Shown here in pieces: positions 19,393-28,399 of a stretch of DNA of 64,000 nt. The DNA comes from Leptospira idonii. Its GTDB lineage: Bacteria > Spirochaetota > Leptospiria > Leptospirales > Leptospiraceae. The stretch spans positions 9,243 through 73,242 of the forward strand of contig NZ_RQHW01000032.1 of NCBI RefSeq assembly GCF_004770995.1. The letters are read 5' to 3'. The notes below the pieces were generated by a model. That model was not told the DNA's origin and searched no databases. It worked only from the letters and a program-made list of their open reading frames with translations. How positions within the stretch are numbered: position 1 is the first letter of the stretch; each line of letters starts with the position of its first letter. The position numbers and the translations under genes were made by a program.

Positions 19393-19613
19393 GGAATAGG
19401 TAAGGTCATGATGCGTGAGGCTGATCTTTGGGCAATTGATTTTTTCAGGCGAGAAAAGGAATCGCTAGGAAATCACCCTACTTCCCAAGTGGATCCTGAT
19501 TCAAAACAAACCGAAGTTTGTTGGGGAAAGGGGAAAACTCTCCTTTCTGAATTCAGTCCTTGTTATCACAGCGAGAGACATTAGCCATCACTTAAAACAG
19601 AGAATGGCCTGAA

Positions 19614-20879
19614 TCAATTTTCAAAAACGAATGTCTTTCCATCAAAGACAAATTTGTCATATGTCTTTATTCCTGCCGGCTTATCTCCTTCTGGAGGAGT
19701 AACTTCAAGAGTAGTAATTCGATATTTTCCATTGCTATTGGTAAAAGTAATGTCTTCTTCCGAAGCACTAGATCTGTGAAAAAGTAATTCACCATCCTCA
19801 CTGAATACGTAGACCCATTTTGGTGAACTACAAAAGAAGCCGATACAAGAATCATATTTATTCATAAATTCAGTTGTGATTACATAAATTCTTTTTCCTG
19901 CATGAACAAAAGAATTAATTTGAGTTTTATCAATATCAAAATCTTCTCTGTTCTGACGATCCATCAATTCAATCATTTTTTTTGTTTGTGCATTAGAATT
20001 AGAAACAGAAGAGTATAACAATGCGTATCTGGACGAAGATTTTAAGTATTTTATTGGAATATAGTAGCTAAAAATTGTCTCAACTTCTGTATCCGCATAC
20101 CAATCAGGCGTTTTTGCTTCCTCTTTAACTAGCCGCAAATAAATTTCACCATTCGATGCGAGAAATCGACTTTTAAATCGATAAAACTCACCTTCTTGAA
20201 TTTCATCATTTCCTTGAGACTTTAGCTTACCATTTACTTTTTGATAAACGTGTTTAGGAGACTTATTTACATAAGCCCAGCCGGTTTCAGGAGATTCAAA
20301 TTCACTTAAAGATAATAAGAATTCTTCACTGACTCCAGGGACAATATAAGGAGAAAATACAAAACCGATTAGATTGTTTTTCGTCTTAACTCTTAGCCAA
20401 TAAGATAGTTTACCATCAACGAATACTTGACTTTTTCCTTCGTCCAAAATATTCACTATAGATTTTGTATTCAATTGCTCCAATACGGAAGATTTAGCAT
20501 CCGGATACTGCCTAAGCATTAATTTTGAAGCGATCACTAAACCATAATTATCCTTTGTTACAGGCAAAAATATTTGAGTTTTGTTTGTAGAAACAGTCTG
20601 ATCCTGATGAATATACCCGGACGAATTCGAGCCAGATCTTCTTACCTTATGCCACTTAAATGGGGTTTTAGAATTTTCTTCCACATCATATTGAATTATA
20701 TCAAAATATTCGTTCTTATTTATTTCATAAATAACCTGGCCATTATGCAGTGGCTTTTCAAGAACATTTACTTGATTATGAGAAGAGTAGCCAAATCCGA
20801 CTGAACTGGATTTACAGTTACACAAGGTGCTAAGAAATAAAAAACAACAGAGTATTACATTTTGGATTTTAGTAAGCAT
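19614..20879 (-). CDS. Hypothetical lipoprotein with SH3-like domain
   Basis: The 421-residue product starts with a signal peptide ending in STLCNCKSSS, a spirochaete-type lipobox. It contains at least one bacterial SH3-like segment (about residues 110-180: LVIASKLMLRQYPDAKSS and SYWLRVKTKNNLIGFVFS). The C-terminal part (about 290-420) is of unknown type. Codon use is more AT-rich than in the housekeeping genes to the left, and it stands 220 bases from the tRNA-Arg, which hints at an acquired region. A related SH3 lipoprotein is encoded at 22666-23445. The function is unknown. Confidence 0.7.
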   Translation of the reverse strand: MLTKIQNVILCCFLFLSTLCNCKSSSVGFGYSSHNQVNVLEKPLHNGQVIYEINKNEYFDIIQYDVEENSKTPFKWHKVRRSGSNSSGYIHQDQTVSTNKTQIFLPVTKDNYGLVIASKLMLRQYPDAKSSVLEQLNTKSIVNILDEGKSQVFVDGKLSYWLRVKTKNNLIGFVFSPYIVPGVSEEFLLSLSEFESPETGWAYVNKSPKHVYQKVNGKLKSQGNDEIQEGEFYRFKSRFLASNGEIYLRLVKEEAKTPDWYADTEVETIFSYYIPIKYLKSSSRYALLYSSVSNSNAQTKKMIELMDRQNREDFDIDKTQINSFVHAGKRIYVITTEFMNKYDSCIGFFCSSPKWVYVFSEDGELLFHRSSASEEDITFTNSNGKYRITTLEVTPPEGDKPAGIKTYDKFVFDGKTFVFEN

Positions 20880-21107
20880 ATTTTAATCCTTCAAATTACC
20901 GTCTAAATTACGAGCAAAGATTGGTAAGATAGAAAATTACCTACTAAAAGAAATTTTATTAGAAGATAAAACTTTCAATCCCTTCTCCATTCCACCAACC
21001 TCACTTCCGAAAGTGATCAAATCCCATCTTGCCAGACATAATCCCGTCAATACCCCATACTACCCTCCCCTGATTTGAAGATTTTTTCGCATAGGGGGAT
21101 TCCAAAA

Positions 21108-21136
21108 TTGACAACTAACGCCAATCAATGTATCCT
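21108..21136 (+). promoter_or_regulatory. Predicted sigma-70 promoter of the REC-PAS-histidine kinase gene
   Basis: TTGACA (21108-21113), a 17-base spacer and TATCCT (21131-21136) precede the kinase ATG at 21163. The predicted start near 21143 leaves a leader of about 20 bases. Confidence 0.5.
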
Positions 21137-21162
21137 TCCAGAGGAAGTTCTACCTAAAAAAA

Positions 21163-22647
21163 ATGGAAGCTACAGAAGTCAAAAAAAGAGTCCTTTTGGT
21201 AGAAGACGAAGCCATCATCGCGATGGCCACTTCACTGGAATTAAACGATTCCTTTATAGTTTTGAGCGTAGGAAGCGGAGAAAGAGCGATCGAAATGATT
21301 CGTTCTCAACAGGAAGACATCGACTTAATCCTAATGGACATCGATTTAGGAAAGGGAATCGACGGGACGGAAGCCGCAAAAGAAATTTTACAAATTAGAA
21401 ATATTCCCATCATATTCGTTTCTTCTCATTCGGAAAAAGATATCGTAAGAAAAACGGAATCGATCACTTCTTACGGTTATGTGATGAAATCTTCCGGCAT
21501 TCATATCTTAGCTGCCTCCATTCGAATGGCATTCAGGCTCCATGAAGCTCATAACCGAATCCGGGAAAAAAATTCTGAACTACAAGTAGCTTATAACAAA
21601 CTGGAATCTGCCAACTTACAATTGATTCAATCGGAAAAAGAACTATTGGATCGAGAGAACGAAATCAAAACCAGCGGGGAAAGATTCAGGAACACGCTCG
21701 ATTCAATGATCGAAGGATGTCAAATCCTAGGTTACGACTGGCACTATCTTTATATCAACGAAAGCGGAGCAAACTACGGGAAGAAAAAAGTGGAGGAACT
21801 GATCGGCAGATCCATCTTCGAAGTATATCCGGGAATTGAAACGCAAGATCTCTTTTTCACCTTAGATGAAGCAATGAAGACCAGAACTCACTGCCAAAAG
21901 GAAATGGAATTTATCCATACGGATGGAACTAAAAGTTTTTTCGAATTCAGTATCCAACCGATCAAAGAAGGTCTGTTCATACTGACATATGAAATCACAG
22001 AAAGAAAGCTGGCTGAAAATAAATTACAAAACTTAATTCAATTGAAAGAAACCCTGATGAAAGAGTTACAACACAGGGTAAAAAACACTCTTGCGATCGT
22101 AAGCAGCCTGCTTTCTTTGGAAGCTTCCAAACTGGATGATGAAGCCGCTCAAAAAATATTTCAAAATGCACAAACAAGAATCATGACTATGGCGGGAATT
22201 TATGAAATGCTTTACAGCAAAGCGGAGAGCGAATTCCAGAACGTCGATTTGGACGGTTATATTCAAAATCTATGTAAAACTTTACTGGAAGTCTGCAATG
22301 TGGAGAATCGAATTCAAATCCATTGCGATCTAGACGCAACAAAAGCCGACTTAAAAAACACTGTTTTGATTTGTTTGATTTTAAACGAACTCATCACTAA
22401 TTCCATTAAACACGCATATAACGAACAAGAAACAGGCAGTATCTATGTTTCTTTAAAAAAAGAAGGAACGAGCGCCATTCTTACCGTGCAAGATTCCGGA
22501 AAAAACCATCCTACCGGCAACCCTACTACTCAAAAAGGAATCGGACTTTCTTTAGTTAAGATTTTAGCGGAACAATTGGGAGGGAAATTAGAAAGAAGCG
22601 CTCCTCCTGAATTTACCATCTCCCTTCGATTCGCAGTGCTACCTTAA
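21163..22647 (+). CDS. Receiver-PAS-histidine kinase (HisKA_2 type)
   Basis: This 494-residue cytoplasmic protein has an N-terminal receiver domain (about 8-125; phospho-acceptor Asp59 in LILMDID), a coiled-coil linker (about 130-170), a PAS domain (about 172-282) and a C-terminal kinase. The kinase's dimerisation motif LMKELQHRVKNTLAIVSSLL carries His304, followed by an N-box (LNELITNSIKHAYN) and G-box (KGIGLSLVKILAEQLGG). The HRVKN motif places it in the HisKA_2 family. No membrane segment or dedicated output gene is nearby, so it is probably a relay or soluble sensor. It lies between two SH3 lipoprotein genes on the opposite strand. Confidence 0.9.
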   Translation: MEATEVKKRVLLVEDEAIIAMATSLELNDSFIVLSVGSGERAIEMIRSQQEDIDLILMDIDLGKGIDGTEAAKEILQIRNIPIIFVSSHSEKDIVRKTESITSYGYVMKSSGIHILAASIRMAFRLHEAHNRIREKNSELQVAYNKLESANLQLIQSEKELLDRENEIKTSGERFRNTLDSMIEGCQILGYDWHYLYINESGANYGKKKVEELIGRSIFEVYPGIETQDLFFTLDEAMKTRTHCQKEMEFIHTDGTKSFFEFSIQPIKEGLFILTYEITERKLAENKLQNLIQLKETLMKELQHRVKNTLAIVSSLLSLEASKLDDEAAQKIFQNAQTRIMTMAGIYEMLYSKAESEFQNVDLDGYIQNLCKTLLEVCNVENRIQIHCDLDATKADLKNTVLICLILNELITNSIKHAYNEQETGSIYVSLKKEGTSAILTVQDSGKNHPTGNPTTQKGIGLSLVKILAEQLGGKLERSAPPEFTISLRFAVLP

Positions 22648-22665
22648 ATTCATACATTCGGAACA

Positions 22666-23445
22666 TCAATCGGATACAGGTTCAAGAATATTCGCCGGAT
22701 CAGGAAAAATACATTTAATTCCTTTTGTATAATTCAACGGCAAAAGACTTTGTTTATCTTCACTTAAGAGCCACGATTTAATGATTTTAAATTTTTTGAT
22801 CTCCAATTCATAGTGATTGCCGATCGTCTCTCCCGTAGTATCGATTTCTAAATAATAAATAGCAAAAATGATCTCTTGCTCATCAGGGGTAAAACATTGG
22901 TTTATGCTCTGAAGAAATTCTTCGTTCTTTCCTAAATCAAATTGAATCGAATGAAGTATTTTCTTTTCTACTGTCTGCTCATCTAATCTATTTTGTTCCT
23001 CTAAAAATCCATAAAAGTGATTTTTAGGACCGCTATAAATGCTGAAACGTATCTGCTCGGAAATGATATTGACCGAAACTGTTTTGAAGTTAGGAAGATC
23101 GTTTTTATATATTAATCCTGTATAAGCATCCGCATCCGGTTTGCGTTCTTCCAAAGGAATATGAGAAATATAAGCACCGAAAACCCAGCCGGTGTGGCCT
23201 GAATATTTAATTTTGTACCAATAATTTACTAATCCGTCAATTTCATCCAGACGTTCCTCTTTTTCAATTAGAACCGCTTTTTCTTTATATGGAAAAGTTG
23301 CTATTTTTTCAGAATTCAAATTAGGAAGAGTTCTGATGCGTAGACCTGAAACTGCATTTGAATAAATATAACCTTCCGTTTTAGAGCAGGATCCTACCCA
23401 CATCGTAATGATTATATATAAAACAATAACTTGAATGAATTTCAT
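22666..23445 (-). CDS. Hypothetical SH3-domain lipoprotein
   Basis: The 259-residue product has a signal peptide ending TMWVGSCSKTEG (lipobox VGSC, Cys 20) and a clear bacterial SH3 domain (about residues 25-95: SGLRIRTLPNLNSEKIATF, YWYKIKYSGHTGWVFGAYIS). The C-terminal 150 residues are unassigned (DLPNFKTVSVNIISEQIRF). It is convergent with the histidine kinase gene (18 bases between stops) and AT-rich. Such proteins often bind cell-wall peptides; that role here is only inference. Confidence 0.75.
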   Translation of the reverse strand: MKFIQVIVLYIIITMWVGSCSKTEGYIYSNAVSGLRIRTLPNLNSEKIATFPYKEKAVLIEKEERLDEIDGLVNYWYKIKYSGHTGWVFGAYISHIPLEERKPDADAYTGLIYKNDLPNFKTVSVNIISEQIRFSIYSGPKNHFYGFLEEQNRLDEQTVEKKILHSIQFDLGKNEEFLQSINQCFTPDEQEIIFAIYYLEIDTTGETIGNHYELEIKKFKIIKSWLLSEDKQSLLPLNYTKGIKCIFPDPANILEPVSD

Positions 23446-23534
23446 GATAAACCTTTATTCTATTTTCAACAAATTAGCAAATAGTAATGATTCTTTTATA
23501 TCAGAAATTTTTAGACAAATGGATTAAAATCGAA

Positions 23535-24032
23535 TTAATGCATCAAACCGATCCCATAAACCCACATGATCCCCAAACAAAGAAGGATATTGAAAAAACC
23601 GATTCCTAAGTTAATCTTGATTTGTCTCGCATTGATCTCTTTTTTTATATCGCTGCTAAATCTACTTCTGGCAAAGAACCCTGGATGTTTTTCCAAAAAC
23701 TCGGCTCCATTCTTAAAATATATCCATCTTACAGCAGAACACCAAAGGAAAATGAATGAAATATTAAACATTATTACGAATGGATTGAATGAGATCGGAT
23801 TAAAATATTCAAAAAAACTTTCAGTGAAATGAGTCGCATTTCCTAGTCCGATGATGACCCATGGAATATTTCCACAGACAACCCAAAAAAAGAAAATTTG
23901 TTTATACCCTGCTTCTAATTCGGGGTTTGTTTTAATGTATTTTCGGGATCTTATTTTTCCAATACATCCATGCAGAAAAATTAGAATTACAAATAAAACC
24001 CAAACTTTGCCGAAGAAAAAATCAATTTGCAT
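23535..24032 (-). CDS. Hypothetical four-segment membrane protein
   Basis: I do not recognise the family. The 165-residue product has about four hydrophobic segments (residues ~8-24, ~47-64, ~84-106 and ~143-161) and a polar loop with EKHPGFFARSRF. AT-rich composition matches the adjacent SH3 lipoprotein genes. It lies 89 bases upstream of the SH3 lipoprotein at 22666-23445. Confidence 0.6.
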   Translation of the reverse strand: MQIDFFFGKVWVLFVILIFLHGCIGKIRSRKYIKTNPELEAGYKQIFFFWVVCGNIPWVIIGLGNATHFTESFFEYFNPISFNPFVIMFNISFIFLWCSAVRWIYFKNGAEFLEKHPGFFARSRFSSDIKKEINARQIKINLGIGFFNILLCLGIMWVYGIGLMH

Positions 24033-24054
24033 AAGAAACTACTATTTATGAATT

Positions 24055-24948
24055 TTATCTCTCAATTTTTAGGAAATATTCCTTAGCATCTTCATATCCT
24101 TGTTCGATGAGGACTTCTGCCTGTTCTCTGGTGAAATTTAAAAAACTTCCTAAACCCAAAAGTTCCTTGGGAGCGATCACATGTATTTTAGTGTCTCCTA
24201 TCAGTCCTCGGAAATGAAGTAAAAAAGTTTCCACAGGAGACAGATGTTTCGACTTCTCTTTTTGGAATTCGATCCCCTGCTCTATATTTCGATAAGAGCC
24301 GAGTAAATACAATTCGTACAATCTTTCCAAAGCTTCATCCTTGTTTTTAGGAACCTTCATCTGTACGGAACCTCCCACAGGAGAAAGTAAAACAACGATT
24401 AATTCTTCAGCACCTCGAGTCACTGCAGGTAAAATGGGAGTGTTCGCCATCACACCTCCATCCCAATACGGTTCTCCTTCGATCATCTGCCAGGGAAAAA
24501 AAAGAGGGATCGCACTGGAAGCAAGTATATGTTCCACACGTATATCCGGATTTTCGAAGAACTTTAGTTCTGCGGTTAAAATATTTACGGCAGAAAGAAC
24601 GACCTTTGTCTCAGAACGATTCAAAGCGTCCAGATTCAATTTTTCCAATATCAATTCTCTGAGAGGTGCAGTGCTTGCAAGAGGCGCGTATTTTTTACGA
24701 AATAACTCCTTAATTGCATTCTTCCAAGAATACAACATCACCTTTTCCCGATCCAAATCCAGCCAAAGTTCGGTAAGTTCCTTACCAGGAATTCCTGAAC
24801 CTATGGCGGAAGCATTGATGGCTCCTACGGAAGTACCGCAGATGATATCCGGTTTCCAACCGATTTCCTCCAAATACCGCCAAACACCTGCTTGATAAGA
24901 TCCCCTGGCTCCTCCGCCGGACAATACGAGTGCTTTCTTTCGAGACAT
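24055..24948 (-). CDS. Patatin-like phospholipase
   Basis: Patatin-like enzymes hydrolyse acyl esters with a Ser-Asp dyad. The 297-residue product has the oxyanion motif GGGARGSYQAG (residues 11-21), the nucleophile elbow GTSVGAINAS with Ser40, and the DGG motif in YWDGGVMANTP carrying the catalytic Asp. There is no signal peptide. Its ATG directly abuts the stop of the upstream NlpC/P60 gene, so the two are co-transcribed. Substrate is unknown. Confidence 0.9.
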   Translation of the reverse strand: MSRKKALVLSGGGARGSYQAGVWRYLEEIGWKPDIICGTSVGAINASAIGSGIPGKELTELWLDLDREKVMLYSWKNAIKELFRKKYAPLASTAPLRELILEKLNLDALNRSETKVVLSAVNILTAELKFFENPDIRVEHILASSAIPLFFPWQMIEGEPYWDGGVMANTPILPAVTRGAEELIVVLLSPVGGSVQMKVPKNKDEALERLYELYLLGSYRNIEQGIEFQKEKSKHLSPVETFLLHFRGLIGDTKIHVIAPKELLGLGSFLNFTREQAEVLIEQGYEDAKEYFLKIER

Positions 24949-26214
24949 TTACTTCACTTTCAAAAAAATTCTTCTGGATGTGGTGTATCTTTCTTTCCAC
25001 CATTTTTCATCCAGACTCTGAACCACCACACCTCTTGTTGTAGAAGCATGTGCGAATTGATCCTTTCCCATGGAAATTCCCACATGAGTGATTTTTGTTT
25101 GATTCGGGGAAGCGGAAAAGAAGATTAAATCTCCTTCATAAAGGGAATTGCGAGGAATGAATGCTCCCATCTGTGCTTGGTCTCTAGCGGAACGAGGTAT
25201 GATTTTCGCAGGTACCGCAACGGAGGCGTCCGTCAAAACCGATTTGGTAAAACCGGAACAATCCGTTCCCGATTTGCTGGAACCGCCGTACAGATATTTG
25301 GTTCCGATCCATCCTGCCACGACTTTCTTATAATTTTCGCGGGAAAGATAACGCCAATCTCCTGTTTGGTTTTCAACCGAATTCGGTTCCACAGGATTCG
25401 TGATTCCTAAGTCTTCGGGACTCAGCTGCAATTTCGGCCTTTCTCTTACTTCCAAAGCGCCTATCTCCGAAAGTTTAGAATCTATATTTCTGGAGGAAAC
25501 TAACATTTGTTTGGTAATATTCTTCCCTTTAGATGCTCTCAATTCGAAAAAATCCTTCTGCAAAAGAACAAGATTTTTTTTGCCGGATTCGGATTTGAAA
25601 TCGGATGTTAAGGAAGAGATTAAGGATTTTAATTTTGCATCTGACAGAGAACCGGTTTTAGGCGGTATCCCGGAAAGAAGAAGATTATTATAACTTTCAC
25701 TTTCTATCTTTTCTCTTCTGGAAAGAATCAAAAGCCTTCCTCCTAGCAGAAGGCTGGCTCCTTCCCATTTTTTCTTTTGGCTGCCTGCAACAAGAGAATC
25801 TCTAAGTGCCACGGGAAGTTCCGCTTCTTCCGCCTCTTTGAAAAACTTGGAAGTGTACAAAAAGTCCGTTTCGTTTCCCACGAATTTAGGAGCTAAGGGA
25901 AGAAGGTCCTCCCCGCTTTCGAAAGGAATTCCAGCTTCTTCGTTGGCCACCATCCTCACTAAAGAATTCGTGAATTCTTCGGGACTTAATCCTTCCATCA
26001 TTGCCCAAGGAAGCAGTTTTTTCGTGACTTCCCGAACCAAAGAAACATCGGACTTACTTCCCAATCTTTTTCGAACTTCATTTTGAATGAGTAGAGATTC
26101 CTGCTTCGAATAATCGTTGTTTAGTAGGTTTACCAAATCCTGAGACCAGAGAGGAGTCAGGGAGAATAATAGATAGAGAGCAATCGATTGTATTTTTGTT
26201 TTTTGTAAAATCAT
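24949..26214 (-). CDS. NlpC/P60 (C40) cell-wall peptidase
   Basis: The 421-residue exported protein has a signal peptide (about 1-24, ending LWSQD), a large N-terminal region of unknown fold, and a C-terminal NlpC/P60 domain (about 290-420). Its catalytic Cys is in SGTDCSGFTKSVL, and the His follows in TKITHVGISMG. NlpC/P60 enzymes cleave peptidoglycan peptides, usually the D-Glu to diamino acid bond. It is the first gene of a two-gene unit with the patatin gene. Confidence 0.9.
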   Translation of the reverse strand: MILQKTKIQSIALYLLFSLTPLWSQDLVNLLNNDYSKQESLLIQNEVRKRLGSKSDVSLVREVTKKLLPWAMMEGLSPEEFTNSLVRMVANEEAGIPFESGEDLLPLAPKFVGNETDFLYTSKFFKEAEEAELPVALRDSLVAGSQKKKWEGASLLLGGRLLILSRREKIESESYNNLLLSGIPPKTGSLSDAKLKSLISSLTSDFKSESGKKNLVLLQKDFFELRASKGKNITKQMLVSSRNIDSKLSEIGALEVRERPKLQLSPEDLGITNPVEPNSVENQTGDWRYLSRENYKKVVAGWIGTKYLYGGSSKSGTDCSGFTKSVLTDASVAVPAKIIPRSARDQAQMGAFIPRNSLYEGDLIFFSASPNQTKITHVGISMGKDQFAHASTTRGVVVQSLDEKWWKERYTTSRRIFLKVK

Positions 26215-26392
26215 CCTTTCGCCTTAACCGTTTTCCATTTTACCATGTTCGCCGAAGGAATTCAAACCAAACTTCCGGTTAAATTTATTACTTCCAAGGT
26301 GAGTTCCATCGGAGGAAGTGGCAAATAGAGAACATTCCCCCGAACGATCCTGCAAAAAGTTTCGATACGGCTAAATTTTCACAGGAACTCCC

Positions 26393-27742
26393 TTGCAAAA
26401 AATAACAAATTTCCTCCAATTCGGTTTACATCCTCAAATTCAAAAAGCGATAGACGAGTCCGGATACACTTCCCCCACTCCCATTCAAACCCAAGCCATT
26501 CCCCTACTTTTACAAACAAGAGATTTGATCGGCTGTGCACAAACTGGTACAGGAAAAACCGCAGCATTCGCACTTCCCATCCTGCATCACTTAACAAATC
26601 ACAGGCGGCAATTGGAGCAAAAAAAACCGAGAGCTTTGGTTTTAACTCCCACAAGAGAACTTGCCATCCAAGTTTCGGAAAATTTTCAAACCTATGGAAA
26701 ATATCTAAACTTGAAACATTCTGTGATTTTCGGAGGAGTTGGACAATCGCCTCAGGTAAAATCTCTTTCTAGCGGAGTGGACATTTTGGTCGCTACTCCA
26801 GGAAGACTCATCGATCTCATCAATCAAAAATACCTAAAATTAGACAGTGTTGAAACCTTCGTTCTGGACGAAGCGGACAGAATGTTGGATATGGGTTTCA
26901 TTCATGCCATCAAAAAAGTTTTAAATCTTCTTCCTTCCAAAAGGCACAATTTGTTTTTTTCCGCAACAATGCCTCCTGAAGTAGAAAAAATAGCTAAGTC
27001 AATGTTAGTTGACCCTGTCAGGATCGAAGTCACTCCTGAATCGACGACAGTGGAAAAAATCAATCAGTCCGTTTTATTTCTGGATAAGGAAAAGAAAAAA
27101 GAAGTTTTGGTTTCCTTATTCCAAAACAAGGACTTGAAAAAAGTAGTAGTCTTCACAAAAACCAAACATGGTGCCAATAAGGTGGCGGAGCTTTTGCAAA
27201 AGAGAGGAATCTCCGTGGGAATCATACATGGAAATAAATCCCAAACGGCAAGGCAAACCTCACTGGAAAATTTCAGGACAGGAAAAGCCAGAGCTTTGGT
27301 CGCTACGGACATCGCAGCAAGAGGGATCGATGTGGATGGAGTCACTCATGTCATCAATTATGAACTTCCGAACGTTCCTGAAAGTTATGTACATCGGATC
27401 GGCAGAACGGCAAGAGCGGGAGCGGAAGGAGTCGCTATTTCTTTCTGCGACAGAGAAGAGCGCCCTCTTTTAAAAGACATTGAGAAAAAAATAGGAAAAC
27501 AGATCCCTGTGGATCAAAACTATTCTTTTCCTGCGGAACAAACGGCGGATAAAACTAAAAAATCACAGCCAAACCAAGGTCATACGAAACAAAACCATGT
27601 CCCTTCCGGAAAAAAAGAAAACAAACCCTTCGTAAAAAAGGAAGAAAAAGGCCAAAAGAGGGAAAACTTTCCTTCAGGGAAAAAGCCTTTTCGAAAAAAG
27701 GCAAGTTTTTCGAACAAAAGATTCCGCTCCGATTCAAAATAA
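26393..27742 (+). CDS. DEAD-box RNA helicase
   Basis: The 449-residue protein has all DEAD-box motifs in order: Q motif (PTPIQTQAIP), I (AQTGTGKTAAF), Ia (PTRELAIQ), Ib (TPGRLID), II (VLDEADRML), III (SAT), V (ATDIAARGIDVD) and VI (YVHRIGRTARAG). A Lys-rich tail follows (about 365-449), typical of RhlE-type helicases that act on rRNA or mRNA decay. The start is a TTG at 26393 with AGGAA eight bases upstream; no better start is in frame. It is monocistronic and ends in a hairpin. Confidence 0.92.
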   Translation: MQKITNFLQFGLHPQIQKAIDESGYTSPTPIQTQAIPLLLQTRDLIGCAQTGTGKTAAFALPILHHLTNHRRQLEQKKPRALVLTPTRELAIQVSENFQTYGKYLNLKHSVIFGGVGQSPQVKSLSSGVDILVATPGRLIDLINQKYLKLDSVETFVLDEADRMLDMGFIHAIKKVLNLLPSKRHNLFFSATMPPEVEKIAKSMLVDPVRIEVTPESTTVEKINQSVLFLDKEKKKEVLVSLFQNKDLKKVVVFTKTKHGANKVAELLQKRGISVGIIHGNKSQTARQTSLENFRTGKARALVATDIAARGIDVDGVTHVINYELPNVPESYVHRIGRTARAGAEGVAISFCDREERPLLKDIEKKIGKQIPVDQNYSFPAEQTADKTKKSQPNQGHTKQNHVPSGKKENKPFVKKEEKGQKRENFPSGKKPFRKKASFSNKRFRSDSK

Positions 27743-27755
27743 GGCGGCCAGTGCG

Positions 27756-27780
27756 GGCGGACGAAATGGATTTGTCCGCC
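27756..27780 (+). terminator. Hairpin after the helicase gene
   Basis: GGCGGAC and GTCCGCC form a 7-bp GC stem around 11 bases, just after the helicase stop. The sequence after it (GCCATTTATTTC) is only moderately T-rich, so termination is plausible but not certain. Confidence 0.45.
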
Positions 27781-27805
27781 GCCATTTATTTCTTGACCCC
27801 ATATA

Positions 27806-27817
27806 GTGCATATACAC
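27806..27817. promoter_or_regulatory. Putative operator upstream of the MarR gene
   Basis: GTGCATATACAC is one mismatch from the perfect palindrome GTGTATATACAC found upstream of the thiolase gene (28373-28384). It lies 25 bases before the MarR start, which fits autoregulation. Confidence 0.6.
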
Positions 27818-27841
27818 GATTGACGTATCGAGGTTACGATT

Positions 27842-28288
27842 TTGAAACTTTCCCAGGCACAACTCATAGAAATCGGCACAAGCTGCCTGAATTTTAATTT
27901 AAGAAAAACAAATCGTATCCTCACCACTTATTACGATCAGATTCTCAAACCGAGCGGAATCAGGATCACACAGTTCACCGTTTTAGCGAGCATCGCTTAT
28001 GAGAAAGAACAAAGCATCACTGACCTTTCCAAAATCACTGACATAGACAGAACCACCTTACAAAGAAGTTTAGAAATTTTAAAAAGGGACTGTTTGGTTG
28101 AGATAGAAAAAAAAGACACAGGAAATATCCGCTCCGTTCGTCTTACCAAAGAAGGAGAATCCAAACTCAAAGAAACACTGGATCTATGGAAGAAAGCCCA
28201 AAAGAACCTTTCCGAAAACTTAGGTTCTAAAAAGTGGAAAGAAACCTTGTCGCTTCTCTCCGAGATCAGAAAGTTTGCGGAAGTTTAA
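27842..28288 (+). CDS. MarR family transcriptional regulator
   Basis: The 148-residue protein has a winged helix typical of MarR (about residues 30-105): IRITQFTVLASIAYE, ITDLSKITDIDRTTLQRSLEIL (recognition helix) and the wing KKDTGNIRSVRLTKEG. It starts at a TTG. Matching palindromes upstream of itself and of the thiolase gene suggest it represses both. Sensing of an acyl-CoA or phenolic compound is an inference from the family and the neighbour. Confidence 0.88.
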   Translation: MKLSQAQLIEIGTSCLNFNLRKTNRILTTYYDQILKPSGIRITQFTVLASIAYEKEQSITDLSKITDIDRTTLQRSLEILKRDCLVEIEKKDTGNIRSVRLTKEGESKLKETLDLWKKAQKNLSENLGSKKWKETLSLLSEIRKFAEV

Positions 28289-28372
28289 GTTACTCAATCA
28301 TCACAAAGCAGAAAAGAAAAAATTTCTCTAAATGAAAAAGGAAAAACGAAAACAAAAAGAAACGTTTAAATA

Positions 28373-28384
28373 GTGTATATACAC
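28373..28384. promoter_or_regulatory. Putative MarR operator of the thiolase gene
   Basis: GTGTATATACAC is a perfect 12-base palindrome, four bases upstream of the AAGGAG ribosome-binding site (28388-28393). A dimer bound here would block transcription or the leader. It matches the site in front of the MarR gene at 11 of 12 positions. Confidence 0.65.
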
Positions 28385-28399
28385 CATAAGGAGAAAAAT

